Assembly: GCF_002213415.1 (NCBI RefSeq) | Contig: NZ_NJGU01000011.1 | Location: forward strand, 212,737-276,736 | Length of the DNA: 64,000 nt | Direction: 5' to 3' | Source of the DNA: Herbaspirillum robiniae | Lineage (GTDB): Bacteria; Pseudomonadota; Gammaproteobacteria; Burkholderiales; Burkholderiaceae_D | Shown here: piece after piece, positions 52,409-64,000 of the stretch | Numbering within the stretch: the stretch's first letter is position 1 | Layout: the number at the start of each line of letters is the position of its first letter | The notes under the pieces: model-generated | What the model saw: the letters and a program-made list of their open reading frames with translations, nothing else | Told to the model about the DNA's origin: nothing | The model's database searches: none | Program-made: the position numbers and the translations under genes

Positions 52409-52854
52409 TGGGTTCTCCTCATTGATTCGTCTTGCACAGCTAATGTTCATAATATGGACATGTAGTCTGTAATGTGGTCACTTTGAGCGATCAGCCACGG
52501 GATGTCAAGACGGGGTTTGTCGCTGCGGCTGCCATGAAAGCGAGCATTTGTTCTTGATCGGGATCAAGAGCGCCCGGCCTTTTCCCTGTGAAATTCGGGC
52601 CGGGGGTAGCCGCCGACAAGCCGGTTCAATGCGAGCCGGATTTCTATGCGCGCCGGAAAAAAGTCGCTGCCTGGTGACAAAATGCCGACCAGTCCAATGG
52701 TCATACCAATTCGTCGAAGGCCGGGAGTGTAATGCAGGGGCGCCGGAAAAAGCGGGCGCGCAAAGATGAAAATTGCGCGCGCGCCGCGTTCATCCCGGTG
52801 GACGGGAAGCGGGCGGCGGCGCGGGAGAAAGCGGCCGGCGCGCGGCCGGCGGGA
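52409..52854. other. Control region upstream of the cupin operon
   Basis: About 450 bp between the cupin start and the LysR 3' end. The left end holds the operator-like palindrome (52443-52461) in AT-rich sequence with likely promoter elements; the rest is GC-rich without recognised genes. Confidence 0.45.
52443..52461. promoter_or_regulatory. IclR-type operator candidate
   Basis: ATGTTCATAATATGGACAT: 8 of 9 positions pair symmetrically. It sits 35 bp before the cupin start, where an IclR regulator would act on the promoter. Confidence 0.6.
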
Positions 52855-53754
52855 TCAGCTGTTCCAGTGGACCTGCTGGAAGGCTTCCGAGAGGAAGTCC
52901 AGCATGGCCCGGACCTTGGCCGGCAGGTGGGCGCGGCTGGGGTAGACCGCGTAGATGCCCAGTTCGGGCGAGGTGTAGTCGGTCAGGATGGGCACCAGCT
53001 GGCCGCTGCGCAGGTGGCGGTCGATCATGAAGGTCGGCTGGCGGGTCACGCCGATGCCGCCCAGCGCCGCTTCCACGCAGCTGTCGCCGTTGTTGACGTG
53101 CATGCGCGAATTGACCTTGACGTTGACCGGGCCCTCGGGGCCGGTGAACTGCCAGTCGTCCTTGCTGGCGTTGTAGCTGTAGCAGATCGCCTGGTGCTGG
53201 GCCAGCTCGTGCGGATGCATCGGCGTGCCGTGCTTTTCCAGGTAGGCCGGCGAGGCGCAGACCTGCAGGTTGGTGGTGGTCAGCTTGCGGTGCACCAGCG
53301 TGGAGTCAGAGAGGCGGGCGATGCGGATGGCCATGTCGTAGCCCTCGTCGATGATGTCGACGATGCGGTCCGACAGCGTGATGTCCAGCGCCACGCCGGG
53401 ATGGCGTTCGAGGAACATCGGCCACAAGGGCGCCAGGTGCAGCACGCCGAAGGTGAGCGGGGCGTTGATGCGCAGCAGGCCGGTGGGGTTGGCGGCGCCC
53501 GCCGAGAGCAGGTCGTCGGCCTCTTCCAGGGCCGCCACGATCTGCTTGCAGCGCTCCAGGTAGAGCGTGCCGGCTTCGGTCAGCGAGAGACGGCGCGTGG
53601 TCCGCTGCATCAGCCGCGAACCCAGCCGCGCTTCCAGTTCAAGCACGGTGCGCGACACCGCCGCCTTGGAAATGCCGAGCGCGTCGGCGGCCTTCACGAA
53701 GCTGCCCAGTTCGGCCACCGCCACGAAGCATTCGATTTCCCGCAGTTTGTTCAA
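52855..53754 (-). CDS. LysR-family transcriptional regulator
   Basis: 299 aa. N-terminal HTH (SFVKAADALGISKAAVSRTVLELEARLG, about 18-45) and effector domain with GLLRINAPLTFG and a C-terminal VRAMLDFLSEAF. TTG start at 53754 with AGGGAA upstream. It lies at the end of the DoxX-dioxygenase group on the same strand, probably their regulator; CrgA-like subgroup by the RINAP segment. Confidence 0.9.
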   Translation of the reverse strand: MNKLREIECFVAVAELGSFVKAADALGISKAAVSRTVLELEARLGSRLMQRTTRRLSLTEAGTLYLERCKQIVAALEEADDLLSAGAANPTGLLRINAPLTFGVLHLAPLWPMFLERHPGVALDITLSDRIVDIIDEGYDMAIRIARLSDSTLVHRKLTTTNLQVCASPAYLEKHGTPMHPHELAQHQAICYSYNASKDDWQFTGPEGPVNVKVNSRMHVNNGDSCVEAALGGIGVTRQPTFMIDRHLRSGQLVPILTDYTSPELGIYAVYPSRAHLPAKVRAMLDFLSEAFQQVHWNS

Positions 53755-53834
53755 ATTCCCTGTCCCCGCTATTGCCGTGTTCTTCGGAACGGCGCCGCGC
53801 GAGCGTCGTTCCGCGGCTTGCGGGGACGGATGGC

Positions 53835-54674
53835 TCAGGCGGCCGCCGGTAGTTGCGCCAGCAGCGTGGAGGCCGAGCCGAAGGCGAAGGCGTCCATGCG
53901 CAGGCTATGATACGTCGAACCGCTGTCCAGGTGCACGAACTGCGTCCAGTCGTCGGCCGCGCCCATGGCGAAGAACAGCGTCAGCAGATGCTCGTCGCTG
54001 GGATGGGTGCGCACCGCGTGCGGCGCGGTGGTGCGGTAGCCGAACAGGCCTTGCAGGTCGCCGGCGCGCATGCGCTCCAGGAACCAGTGCAGGAACTCCA
54101 CCGTGTGCGGTGCGTCCGGCGCATCCGGATCGTTACGGCGCAGCTCGCGCAGGTTGTGCGTGAAGCTGCCGGAGCCGACCAGCAGGATGCCTTCCCGGGC
54201 CAGCGGCGCCAGCAGCTGGCCGACGCGGAAATGATAGTCGGGCGGCATATGCGATTGCAGCGAGAGCTGGATCACCGGCACGTCGGCCTGTGGATAAAGA
54301 TAACGCATCGGCACCCAGGTGCCGTGATCCAGGCCCCAGCTGCCGTCGGCGCCGGCTTCCACGCCACCGTCGCGCAGCAGGCGGGCGACGTGCTCGGCCA
54401 GCGCCGGCGCGCCCGGCGCCGGGTAGTCCAGCTGGTAGAGCGCCTGCGGGAAACCGCCGAAATCATGGATCACCTGCTGCTTGAGCAGGTTACCCACGCG
54501 CGCGGTCATGGTTTCCCAGTGCGGGGAGACCACCACGATGGCCTTAGGCCGGGGCAGTGTGCTTCCGATGCCCGCCAGCAGCGGTCCGGTGCGGCCGGGT
54601 TCCACGGCCAGCATGGGCGAGCCGTGCGAGACGAACAGCGAGGGCAGGTGGTGCTCGAGGGCGGAAGCGGTCAT
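53835..54674 (-). CDS. ygiD: Extradiol 4,5-DOPA dioxygenase family protein (YgiD-like)
   Basis: 279 aa LigB-type fold. LPSLFVSHGSPMLAVEP, VVVSPHWET, WGLDHGTWVPMRYLYP and GSGSFTHNLRE are the conserved YgiD/DODA blocks including metal-binding His residues. Cleaves catechol rings extradiol in vitro. GGAGAA precedes the start at 54674. Between DoxX and LysR genes in one strand group; probably part of a quinone/catechol stress response (inference). Confidence 0.9.
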   Translation of the reverse strand: MTASALEHHLPSLFVSHGSPMLAVEPGRTGPLLAGIGSTLPRPKAIVVVSPHWETMTARVGNLLKQQVIHDFGGFPQALYQLDYPAPGAPALAEHVARLLRDGGVEAGADGSWGLDHGTWVPMRYLYPQADVPVIQLSLQSHMPPDYHFRVGQLLAPLAREGILLVGSGSFTHNLRELRRNDPDAPDAPHTVEFLHWFLERMRAGDLQGLFGYRTTAPHAVRTHPSDEHLLTLFFAMGAADDWTQFVHLDSGSTYHSLRMDAFAFGSASTLLAQLPAAA

Positions 54675-54808
54675 GGCGGTTCTCCGTTGGCCGCGCGCCC
54701 GCCGGTGCAGGCGGACATCGCGGCGGTGCAATCAGATCAGGTTGAATTCATTGAAAGGCGCATGCCGGGCGCGCGGCCCGGCGTGCAGGTTCAGATGCTG
54801 GCGCGGGC

Positions 54809-55222
54809 TTACTTGCGCTCGTCGCGCTTGATGGCATAGGCGCCGTCGCCCAGCAGGAAGACTGCCACCAGGCCGACGATCCACAGCGCCAGGTATTCCC
54901 AGCCGCCCTTGGGGTTGGTGAAGAAGAAGCCGGCCGGGCCGTGCACCAGCACGATCGCGCCCAAGAGGTCCAGCGCCAGCGGGATGGCCAGCCAGCGGCC
55001 GTAGAAACCCAGCACCAGCGCGATGCCGCCCACCACTTCCAGCAGGATCACCGGATAGGCCAGGAAGCCCGGCACGCCCAGCGAGGCGAAGAAGCCGACG
55101 GTGCCGGCCGGCGTGAAGACGAAGATCTTCAGGCCGGCGTGGACCAGGAAGAAGATGCCCATGGTCACGCGCAGCAGCAGGGCGGCGTAATCGGCTTTGG
55201 TGTTGGTGGTAACGGTAGTCAT
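54809..55222 (-). CDS. DoxX-family membrane protein
   Basis: 137 aa, four membrane helices: LLLRVTMGIFFLVHAGLKIF, VILLEVVGGIALVLGFY, LALDLLGAIVLVHG and LALWIVGLVAVFLLGDG. The length and pattern match DoxX/YphA proteins, which act in redox stress and quinone metabolism. First gene of the DoxX-ygiD-lysR group. Confidence 0.88.
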   Translation of the reverse strand: MTTVTTNTKADYAALLLRVTMGIFFLVHAGLKIFVFTPAGTVGFFASLGVPGFLAYPVILLEVVGGIALVLGFYGRWLAIPLALDLLGAIVLVHGPAGFFFTNPKGGWEYLALWIVGLVAVFLLGDGAYAIKRDERK

Positions 55223-55382
55223 GGTTTCCCCGGATGAGTGTCGTATGGATGAATCAGCCGCCTTTGCGAAAGCGGCTGCCTTGACGACACTTTAGGGAAA
55301 GATGCGCAGCGGATAAATCGGTCTGGGCGGGATGGATTGTCCATGCGGCGTTGACAATCCCGCCCCGGGCGCATTCCCGGAC

Positions 55383-56642
55383 TCAGTCCTCGGCGTCGCG
55401 CGAGGCCTGCGGCTTGGCCTCTTCGCGGCGGTTGTAGCCGGCCACCATGTCGAAGCGGAACAGGCGGCACTCCAGCGCGCCGTTGAAGAACGGGGTCTTG
55501 CGCGACTCCTTCAGGCGCATCAGCTTGGGCAGGCCCAGGTCGGCCGAGAACAGGAACACGCTCCAGCCGGCGAAGCGCTGCTTCAACGTGGTGGAGAAGG
55601 CGCTGAAGAACTGCACGAACAGCTCCTCGGTCGGCAGCGCGCGGTCGCCGCGCACGCCGATACGCTCGCCATAGGGCGGGTTGGACAGCATGATGCCGAC
55701 CAGCGGCTTGCCGTCGGCGTCGACCGGCGCCTTGATCTCCTGCGCCTCGATCTGTTTCAGCGGCACTTCGAACTGGATGCCGGCGCGCTGCAGGTTGTGG
55801 CGCGTGAGCTCGACCATGTCGCCCGAGATGTCGCTGCCGAACAGCGTCGGCACGGTCGGCAGCGGATTGGGCTTGAAGTCGCCCTTGATGGACAGCCAGG
55901 CTTCGGCGTTGAAGTTGCTGAACTTCTCGAAGGCGAAACGGCGGCGCGCGCCCGGCGGCACGCCGGCGATCATCTGCGCCGCTTCGGCCAGGATGGTGCC
56001 GGAGCCGCACATCGGATCGAACAGCGGCACGCCCGGCTTCCAGCCGGAGGTGCGCAGCAGGCCCGCGGCCAGGTTCTCGCGCAGCGGCGCGTCGCCGGTC
56101 TCTTCGCGCCAGCCGCGCTTGAACAGCGCCTCGCCGGAGGTATCGAGGTAGACCGTGTAGTTGTGGGCGTCGACGAAGCCGGCGATGCGCATGTCGGGCG
56201 TCTTGGTGTTGACCGAGGGGCGCAGCTTCACCAGGTCGAGGAAGCGGTCGCAGATGGCGTCCTTGATCTTGAGCGTGGTGAATTCCAGGCTGCGCAGCGG
56301 CGACTTCACCGCCGTCATGTCGACGCGGATGGTGTGGTTGACCTTGAACCAGTCTTCCCACGGTTGCGCCAGGGTCAGGTCGTAGATGTCGTTTTCGTTC
56401 TTGTAGGCGCCATGCGCCATGCGCAGCAGCACGCGGCTGGCGATGCGCGAATGCAGGTTCAGCTGGTAGGCCGCCAGCAGCGTGCCCGAGCAGTGCACGC
56501 CGCCGGGCACCTGGTTGTGCACCTTCAGCGCCGCGGCGGGGCCGGCGTGCTGGGCGATCTCGTTGAGCTCTTCGGCCAGCGCCGCCTCCAGGCCGCGCGG
56601 GCAGGGGCAGAAATAGGAATAGGTGGTCTGGAACGATTGCAT
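55383..56642 (-). CDS. THUMP-domain class I SAM-dependent RNA methyltransferase (RlmL-like)
   Basis: 419 aa. N-terminal THUMP-type RNA-binding region (about 15-160), then a methyltransferase with FDPMCGSGTILAEAA (SAM loop) and the catalytic NPPYG in IMLSNPPYGERIG. Corresponds to the N-terminal RlmL half of the E. coli RlmKL fusion, which methylates 23S rRNA G2445, and to YpsC of firmicutes. Single gene between the DoxX operon and the isomerase. Confidence 0.88.
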   Translation of the reverse strand: MQSFQTTYSYFCPCPRGLEAALAEELNEIAQHAGPAAALKVHNQVPGGVHCSGTLLAAYQLNLHSRIASRVLLRMAHGAYKNENDIYDLTLAQPWEDWFKVNHTIRVDMTAVKSPLRSLEFTTLKIKDAICDRFLDLVKLRPSVNTKTPDMRIAGFVDAHNYTVYLDTSGEALFKRGWREETGDAPLRENLAAGLLRTSGWKPGVPLFDPMCGSGTILAEAAQMIAGVPPGARRRFAFEKFSNFNAEAWLSIKGDFKPNPLPTVPTLFGSDISGDMVELTRHNLQRAGIQFEVPLKQIEAQEIKAPVDADGKPLVGIMLSNPPYGERIGVRGDRALPTEELFVQFFSAFSTTLKQRFAGWSVFLFSADLGLPKLMRLKESRKTPFFNGALECRLFRFDMVAGYNRREEAKPQASRDAED

Positions 56643-56681
56643 GGGGGTACCTTTTGTCCGTTGTGAAACTTGTTGTCAAAA

Positions 56682-56715
56682 ATAAAGACGCCGGACCGCC
56701 TTGATGCGGTCCGGC
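56682..56715 (-). terminator. Rho-independent terminator of the isomerase operon
   Basis: GCCGGACCGC and GCGGTCCGGC arms (56690-56699/56706-56715); on the minus strand the stem is followed by TCTTTATTTTTG. 28 bp beyond the isomerase stop. Confidence 0.85.
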
Positions 56716-56743
56716 GCCATTTTACCGCTGAAGCCCTGCGCCG

Positions 56744-57349
56744 CTACTTGCCGGCGAACGCGCGCTCGACGAAGTCCAGCCGGTCTTGGCCCCAGTAGCC
56801 TTCGCCTTCATAGATGAACCACGGCGCGCCGAACACGCTGGCGGCGTTGGCCTCGTCGGTGAAGCGGTCGAACTCGGCCTGCACGCTGGCCGTTTCCGAA
56901 GACTTCAGCAGCGCCGCGCCGTCATGGTCGAGCGCGTTGGCGATGGCCACCAGGGTGTCGTTGTCGGCGATGTTCTTCTGCTCTTCCCACACCCCGCGCA
57001 TGACGGCGCCGGCCAGCCGGAGCGAAGCCGCGGTGCCGTGCGCCAGCTGGGCGGCGATGATCATGCGCGCGGCGGTGTCGCTGTTGACCGGGAAGTAGGT
57101 CGGCTGCAGGACCATCGGCTTGCCGAGGAACTCGCTCCAGCGCGCCAGTTCCTTGAGGCGATAGGCCTGGCGCTGCGGCGCGCGCTTGGCCAGCGGCAGG
57201 CCGCCGGAGACGCCGAAGATCTTCGACAGGTCGAAGGGCTTGGGCAGGATCTGCACATTGTATTTTTCGGCGAGCGCGACGAAGCGCTCGTGGCCCAGGT
57301 AGGCGAACGGCGAGTGCGGCGCGAAGAAGTATTCACAGACTTTGCTCAT
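56744..57349 (-). CDS. 2-hydroxychromene-2-carboxylate isomerase family protein (DsbA/GST-kappa fold)
   Basis: 201 aa. Starts CEYFFAPHSPFAYLGHERF, the thioredoxin-fold segment with the glutathione-contacting Ser; later FGAPWFIYEGEGYWGQDRLDFVE, the cis-Pro region. Family members isomerise naphthalene-pathway intermediates with glutathione, but no such pathway is nearby, so a general glutathione-dependent role is as likely. GGAG before the start at 57349. Confidence 0.82.
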   Translation of the reverse strand: MSKVCEYFFAPHSPFAYLGHERFVALAEKYNVQILPKPFDLSKIFGVSGGLPLAKRAPQRQAYRLKELARWSEFLGKPMVLQPTYFPVNSDTAARMIIAAQLAHGTAASLRLAGAVMRGVWEEQKNIADNDTLVAIANALDHDGAALLKSSETASVQAEFDRFTDEANAASVFGAPWFIYEGEGYWGQDRLDFVERAFAGK

Positions 57350-57425
57350 GACCGGCTCCGGATGGCTGATGAGAGTGGATGATGTACGACCAGAAACAGA
57401 CTGCACGCCCGGCGAAGGGCGTCGT

Positions 57426-57857
57426 TCAGAACGGCTTGACCACGACCAGGATCACGATGGCCAGCAGCAGCAGCACCGGCACTTCGTTGAACCAGCGGAA
57501 CCAGACATGGCTGCGGGTGTTCTTGCCCAGCTCGAACTTCTTGAGCAGCGCGCCGCAGGCGTGGTGGTAGCCGATCACCAGCACCACCAGGAACAGCTTG
57601 GCATGCAGCCAGCCGTTGCCCGGGACGCGGAAGATGGCAAACGTATACATCGCATGCAGGACCCAGATCCCTGACCCCAACGCCAGCAGCGCCATGATGC
57701 CAGTGAAGCGATAGAGGCGTTGCGCCATGCCAAGCAGGCGCTCGCGCGCCACTACTTCGGTCTCCTGCGCCAGGTTGACGTAGATGCGCGGCAGGTAGAA
57801 CAGGCCGGCGAACCACGAGGCGATGAAGACGATGTGCAGGGCTTTGATCCAGAGCAT
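57426..57857 (-). CDS. hemJ: Protoporphyrinogen IX oxidase HemJ
   Basis: 143 aa, four membrane helices. His8 in LWIKALHIVFIASWFAGLFYLPR and the GWLHAKLFLVVLVIGYHH segment are the conserved HemJ/UPF0093 residues that bind haem. Oxidises protoporphyrinogen IX in the inner membrane, the penultimate haem-biosynthesis step. AAGGAAA precedes the start at 57857. Lies just downstream of proA in the housekeeping run. Confidence 0.9.
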   Translation of the reverse strand: MLWIKALHIVFIASWFAGLFYLPRIYVNLAQETEVVARERLLGMAQRLYRFTGIMALLALGSGIWVLHAMYTFAIFRVPGNGWLHAKLFLVVLVIGYHHACGALLKKFELGKNTRSHVWFRWFNEVPVLLLLAIVILVVVKPF

Positions 57858-57963
57858 GGGTTTCCTTGACGACGATGTTGGGTTGGACGCGCCGGGCCGC
57901 ATGATGGCAGCCGCGTGTGTCCGCCTGATTACTTCGGCCTGCCGGCGCCGGGCCTTCGGCTCA

Positions 57964-59232
57964 TTACTGGCGCACCTGGCCCTGGCCCAGCACCACGTAC
58001 TTGAGCGAGGTCAGGCCTTCCAGCCCGACCGGGCCGCGCGCATGCAGCTTGTCGTTGGAGATGCCGATCTCGGCGCCCAGGCCGTATTCGAAACCGTCGG
58101 CAAAGCGCGTCGAGGCGTTCACCATGACCGAGGCCGAATCCACTTCGCGCAGGAAACGCATGGCGCGGGTGTAGTCCTCGGTGATGATGCTGTCGGTGTG
58201 CTGGGAGGAGTGCGTGTTGATGTGCTCGATGGCTTCGTCCATGTCGGCCACCACCTTCACCGACAGGATCGGCGCCAGGTATTCGGTGTCCCAGTCTTCC
58301 GGCACGGCGTCTTTCAGCTGCGGGTAGCCGGCCAGGATCTCGGCGGCTTCAGGATCGCAGCGCAGCTCGACTTCCTTGACGCGGTACAGCTCGGACAGCG
58401 GCGGCAGGATGGCGGCGGCGATGCCGCGCGCCACCAGCAGGGTTTCCATGGTGTTGCAGGTGCCGTAGCGGTGGCACTTGGCGTTGAAGGCCACGTCCAG
58501 TGCACGGCGGGTGTCGGCCTTGTCGTCGATGTAGACATGGCAGATGCCGTCCAGGTGCTTGATCATCGGCACCTTGGCTTCCCGGATCAGGCGTTCGATC
58601 AGGCCCTTGCCGCCGCGCGGCACGATGACGTCGACATACTCCTGCATGGTGATCAGCACGCCCACCGCGGCGCGGTCGGTGGTCTCGACCACCTGCACGG
58701 CGTCTTGCGGCAGGCCGGCGCCGGCCAAGCCTTCCTTGACCAGCTTCGCCAGCGCCTGGTTGCAATGGATCGCTTCCGAGCCGCCGCGCAGGATGGTGGC
58801 GTTGCCGCTCTTGATGCACAGGCCCGCGGCGTCCACCGTCACGTTCGGACGGGCTTCGTAGATGATGCCGATCACGCCCAGCGGCACGCGCATCTGGCCG
58901 ACCTGGATGCCGGTGGGGCGGTATTTCATGTTGCTGATCTCGCCGATCGGGTCGGGCAGGGACGCGATCTGCTCCAGGCCTTCGGCCATGGTGGCGATGG
59001 CCTTGTCGGACAGCGTCAGGCGGTCCAGCATGGCCTCGGCCAGGCCGTTGGCGCGCGCGGCGTCGAGGTCCTTTGCGTTGGCCGCGCGCAGCGCGTCGGC
59101 GTCGCGCCGGATGGCGGCGGCGATCAGCAGCAGGGCCTGGTTCTTGGCGGCGGTGTCGGCGCGGGCCATGGCGCGCGACGCTGCGCGTGCCTGCCGGCCG
59201 ATGCGGTTCATGTAGAGATCGATGTTTTCCAT
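57964..59232 (-). CDS. proA: Gamma-glutamyl phosphate reductase
   Basis: 422 aa. Reduces glutamyl-5-phosphate to glutamate-5-semialdehyde in proline synthesis. [21 protein letters not shown] and the catalytic cysteine in [12 protein letters not shown] are present, and [16 protein letters not shown] near the end. AGGGAAG precedes the start at 59232. Follows holA by 121 bp without a terminator. Confidence 0.95.
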   Translation of the reverse strand: MENIDLYMNRIGRQARAASRAMARADTAAKNQALLLIAAAIRRDADALRAANAKDLDAARANGLAEAMLDRLTLSDKAIATMAEGLEQIASLPDPIGEISNMKYRPTGIQVGQMRVPLGVIGIIYEARPNVTVDAAGLCIKSGNATILRGGSEAIHCNQALAKLVKEGLAGAGLPQDAVQVVETTDRAAVGVLITMQEYVDVIVPRGGKGLIERLIREAKVPMIKHLDGICHVYIDDKADTRRALDVAFNAKCHRYGTCNTMETLLVARGIAAAILPPLSELYRVKEVELRCDPEAAEILAGYPQLKDAVPEDWDTEYLAPILSVKVVADMDEAIEHINTHSSQHTDSIITEDYTRAMRFLREVDSASVMVNASTRFADGFEYGLGAEIGISNDKLHARGPVGLEGLTSLKYVVLGQGQVRQ

Positions 59233-59353
59233 GGTTCTTCCCTCGGCCGTGCCGCGCGGCCCAGCCATGTCATTTGCATTCGTTGGTGTCCCGCCGGTAC
59301 AGGCGCCGGGGAACCGGATTGCCGATTTTATGCCGGCCGGCCGCCGGCGCCGT

Positions 59354-60373
59354 TCATCGGCCGCGCGCCAGCTTCAGGCCCAGCTGCGTCAGCGCGTCCC
59401 AGGGATCGCCGGCGAAGGCCTTGGCGCGCAGGCCCTTGACCATGCGGTCCACCAGCGCGGCCTCCTGCAGGGCGCTTTCCAGCGCGGTCAGGCTGATGCG
59501 GCGCAGGGCCGGTTCCATCAGCTTCTCGCGCGGGCCCCAGATGCGGTATTCCTTGAGCAGCGCGCCCACCGGTTTGCCCTGCGCCATGCCGGACTTGAGT
59601 TTGAGCAGCGTGCGGATCTCTTCGGTCACCGCCCACAGCACCAGCGGCAGCGCTTCGCCTTCGCCTTTCAGGCCGTCCATCATGCGCGTCAGGCGCGCCA
59701 CGTCGCCGGAGAGCATGGCTTCGTTGAGCTTGAAGACGTCGTAGCGGGCCACGTTCAGCACCGCGTCCTGCACCTGTTCGAAGGACAGCTTGCCGGCCGG
59801 GTACAACAGGCCCAGCTTCTGGATTTCCTGGTGCGCCGCCAGCAGGTTGCCTTCCACGCGGTCGGCGATGAAATCCAGGCAGGCGCGGTCGGCGCTCTGC
59901 TGCTGCGCCGTCAGGCGGTGCGCGATCCAGCCGGGCAGCTGGTTGCGCTCCACCAGCGGGATGTCGATGTAGACCGCCGCCTGTTGCAGCGCGCCGACCC
60001 AGGCCGCCTTCTGCGTGGCCCAGTCCAGCTTGGGCAGGCTGATGATGGTCAGGTTGTCGGGGCTGAGGCTGGCGGCGTAGTCCTGCAGCGCTGCGCCGCC
60101 GTCACGGCCGGGCTTGCCGGTGGGGATGCGCAGTTCGATCAGTTTCTTGTCGCCGAACAGCGATTGCGACTGGTTGGCCGCCAGCAGCTCGCCCCATTTG
60201 AAGCTGCGCTCGACCACCAGTACTTCGCGCTCGGTAAAGCCGTTGGCGCGCGCGGCGCGGCGGATCTTGTCGGCCGCTTCCAGCGCCAGCAGGTGCTCGT
60301 CGCTGGCGATCACATATAGCGGCGCCAGGTTCTTGCCGAGGTGCGCGTCGAGGGCGTCGTGCCGCAGTTGCAT
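59354..60373 (-). CDS. holA: DNA polymerase III subunit delta
   Basis: 339 aa. Clamp-loader delta subunit, which opens the beta clamp. [40 protein letters not shown] and [21 protein letters not shown] are typical of HolA. 19 bp after lptE, in the conserved leuS-lptE-holA order. Confidence 0.95.
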   Translation of the reverse strand: MQLRHDALDAHLGKNLAPLYVIASDEHLLALEAADKIRRAARANGFTEREVLVVERSFKWGELLAANQSQSLFGDKKLIELRIPTGKPGRDGGAALQDYAASLSPDNLTIISLPKLDWATQKAAWVGALQQAAVYIDIPLVERNQLPGWIAHRLTAQQQSADRACLDFIADRVEGNLLAAHQEIQKLGLLYPAGKLSFEQVQDAVLNVARYDVFKLNEAMLSGDVARLTRMMDGLKGEGEALPLVLWAVTEEIRTLLKLKSGMAQGKPVGALLKEYRIWGPREKLMEPALRRISLTALESALQEAALVDRMVKGLRAKAFAGDPWDALTQLGLKLARGR

Positions 60374-60392
60374 GGGGTCCGTGCGCCCTGGA

Positions 60393-60938
60393 TCAGGAGT
60401 CGCCGTCGGCGGCGGCCTTCTCGGTCGAGATGGCCGACTTCGAGGCCGACAGGCGGCGCAGGATCTGCTGCACCAGGTCGGATTGCATGTCGCGGTACAG
60501 CAGCGCTTCTTCCGCCTGTTTCGCCAGTTCCTGGTTTTCGTCGTAAGTGATCACGCGGCGCAGGGTGATGGCCGTGGGCGGGATCATCACCACGCCCTTG
60601 GCATCGCTCACCGAGAAGGTGAAGCGCTGGAACAGCGCGTATTCACGCACGCGGCCGTTGGTATTCAGGGTCAGCACCTGGCGGTCGCGGGTATCGGCCA
60701 GCACCTTCAGGTTGGCCTCGGCTTCCTTGACGTCGTCCACCACCTTGGCGCCGCTGGCCTGGATGTTGCGCTTGAGCTCGACGCCGACCGCCGAATTGGG
60801 CGCAAAGCCCAGGTAGATGGTCTTGAACGGCAGGTCGGCCGCGCCGCGCAGATGGAAGCCGCAAGCCGCCAGCGTCAGGCAGGCGGCCAGCATCGCCAGC
60901 CATTGCAGCACGCGTTTGCTTTGTCGGAAAGAGTGCAT
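60393..60938 (-). CDS. lptE: LPS-assembly lipoprotein LptE
   Basis: 181 aa. A lipoprotein signal with lipobox LAAC at Cys26, then GFHLRGAADLPFKTIYLGF, the hallmark start of LptE (RlpB). Plugs the LptD barrel in the outer membrane to assemble lipopolysaccharide. 25 bp after leuS. The C-terminal SKSAISTEKAAADG tail is disordered. Confidence 0.94.
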   Translation of the reverse strand: MHSFRQSKRVLQWLAMLAACLTLAACGFHLRGAADLPFKTIYLGFAPNSAVGVELKRNIQASGAKVVDDVKEAEANLKVLADTRDRQVLTLNTNGRVREYALFQRFTFSVSDAKGVVMIPPTAITLRRVITYDENQELAKQAEEALLYRDMQSDLVQQILRRLSASKSAISTEKAAADGDS

Positions 60939-60963
60939 GGATATCCGTTGTAGGGGTTGAACG

Positions 60964-63657
<2,694 letters not shown>

Positions 63658-63753
63658 TTATACCGGCTCGCAGGCCCCCCGACGCTGCCGGGCGCGATGT
63701 GGCCGGGGCGGACGATGTAAAGAGCCCGCCGGGGAATATTTCAAGGCGGAAAC

Positions 63754-63782
63754 AAAAAAGCCCGCCTTCATCGAAGGCGGGC
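63754..63782 (-). terminator. Rho-independent terminator
   Basis: GCCCGCCTTC-ATC-GAAGGCGGGC hairpin (63760-63782) with six A on the left (63754-63759), a U-tract on the minus strand. Serves the gene entering from the right edge. Confidence 0.9.
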
Positions 63783-63850
63783 AAACGTCCCTCAAGCGAG
63801 GGCACAGGGAAGACGGTCAGGAGCAGTGCGGCGGCGCTGCGTCCGCGCAG

Positions 63851-63880
63851 TTACAGATACTTCACTTACAGGTACTTCAC
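63851..63880. repeat. 15-bp tandem duplication at a gene's 3' end
   Basis: TTACAGATACTTCAC (63851-63865) and TTACAGGTACTTCAC (63866-63880), one mismatch. On the minus strand each encodes VKYL and a stop, so the last codons of the partial gene are duplicated beyond its stop. Confidence 0.75.
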
Positions 63881-64000
63881 CTCGATGGTGGCCGAACCGT
63901 CCAGGGAGATGTCCTGGGTCAGGTTCAGGTTTTCGGGTTTGTTCAGCACAGCGGTCACGCCGATGGTGCCGGAGACCACTTTGTACGAGCCCGGCGCGGT
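63866..64000 (-). CDS. Hypothetical protein, C-terminal end (partial)
   Basis: The last 44 codons of a minus-strand gene entering from the right edge: ends NLTQDISLDGSATIEVKYL. The beta-rich, Thr/Ser/Asn-rich composition suggests an exported or fimbrial-type protein, but too little is present to name it. A terminator lies 84 bp beyond the stop. Confidence 0.55.
   Translation of the reverse strand, partial: TAPGSYKVVSGTIGVTAVLNKPENLNLTQDISLDGSATIEVKYL

Overview
The window is high-GC (roughly two thirds G+C by eye) betaproteobacterial DNA. The leuS-lptE-holA-proA block, the Burkholderiales-type porin and the many LysR/IclR/LacI regulators beside small catabolic operons suggest Burkholderiales, most likely Oxalobacteraceae (Herbaspirillum-like). 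That placement is inferred from gene content and order, not from a marker-gene comparison.

Left part, 1-25 kb, ordinary-looking chromosome: a LysR end; a general porin; a DUF2591-type gene; a beta-carbonic anhydrase; a LacI regulator divergent from a galactoside uptake/hydrolysis operon (MalK-type ATPase, GH42 beta-galactosidase, binding protein, two permeases); an old yellow enzyme / VOC / semialdehyde dehydrogenase / HTH regulator group; an aspartate:alanine exchange and decarboxylation pair (aspT-asD); an SGNH hydrolase; an IclR regulator divergent from a Bcr-type exporter over twin operators; a branched-chain amino acid-type binding protein broken by an in-frame stop; and a GNAT acetyltransferase.

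Middle part, 25.2-43.8 kb, accessory island, partly AT-richer: nine same-orientation copies of a ~26-bp imperfect palindrome sit between small gene modules, three of them supplying the stop codon of the neighbouring gene. The island carries a complete type VI secretion effector cassette (PAAR, DUF4123 chaperone, co-chaperone, Tox-REase-5 nuclease, Imm52 immunity) whose nuclease is frameshifted at a C8 tract. It also holds candidate immunity or hypothetical genes, a two-component system divergent from a lone RND pump, a serine beta-lactamase-like protein, nested IS30 and IS21 remnants, and two tandem lipoprotein hydrolases beside an LprI-like and a small secreted protein.

Right part, 43.8-64 kb, chromosome again: an ammonium transporter with a good sigma-54 promoter match, a Tat-exported PhoD phosphatase, a catabolic operon (cupin, SDR, MFS, SDR, IclR) with an operator-like palindrome, a LysR/DOPA-dioxygenase/DoxX group, an rRNA-type methyltransferase, a thioredoxin-fold isomerase, hemJ, and the housekeeping run proA-holA-lptE-leuS. 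No rRNA, tRNA or CRISPR array was recognised.
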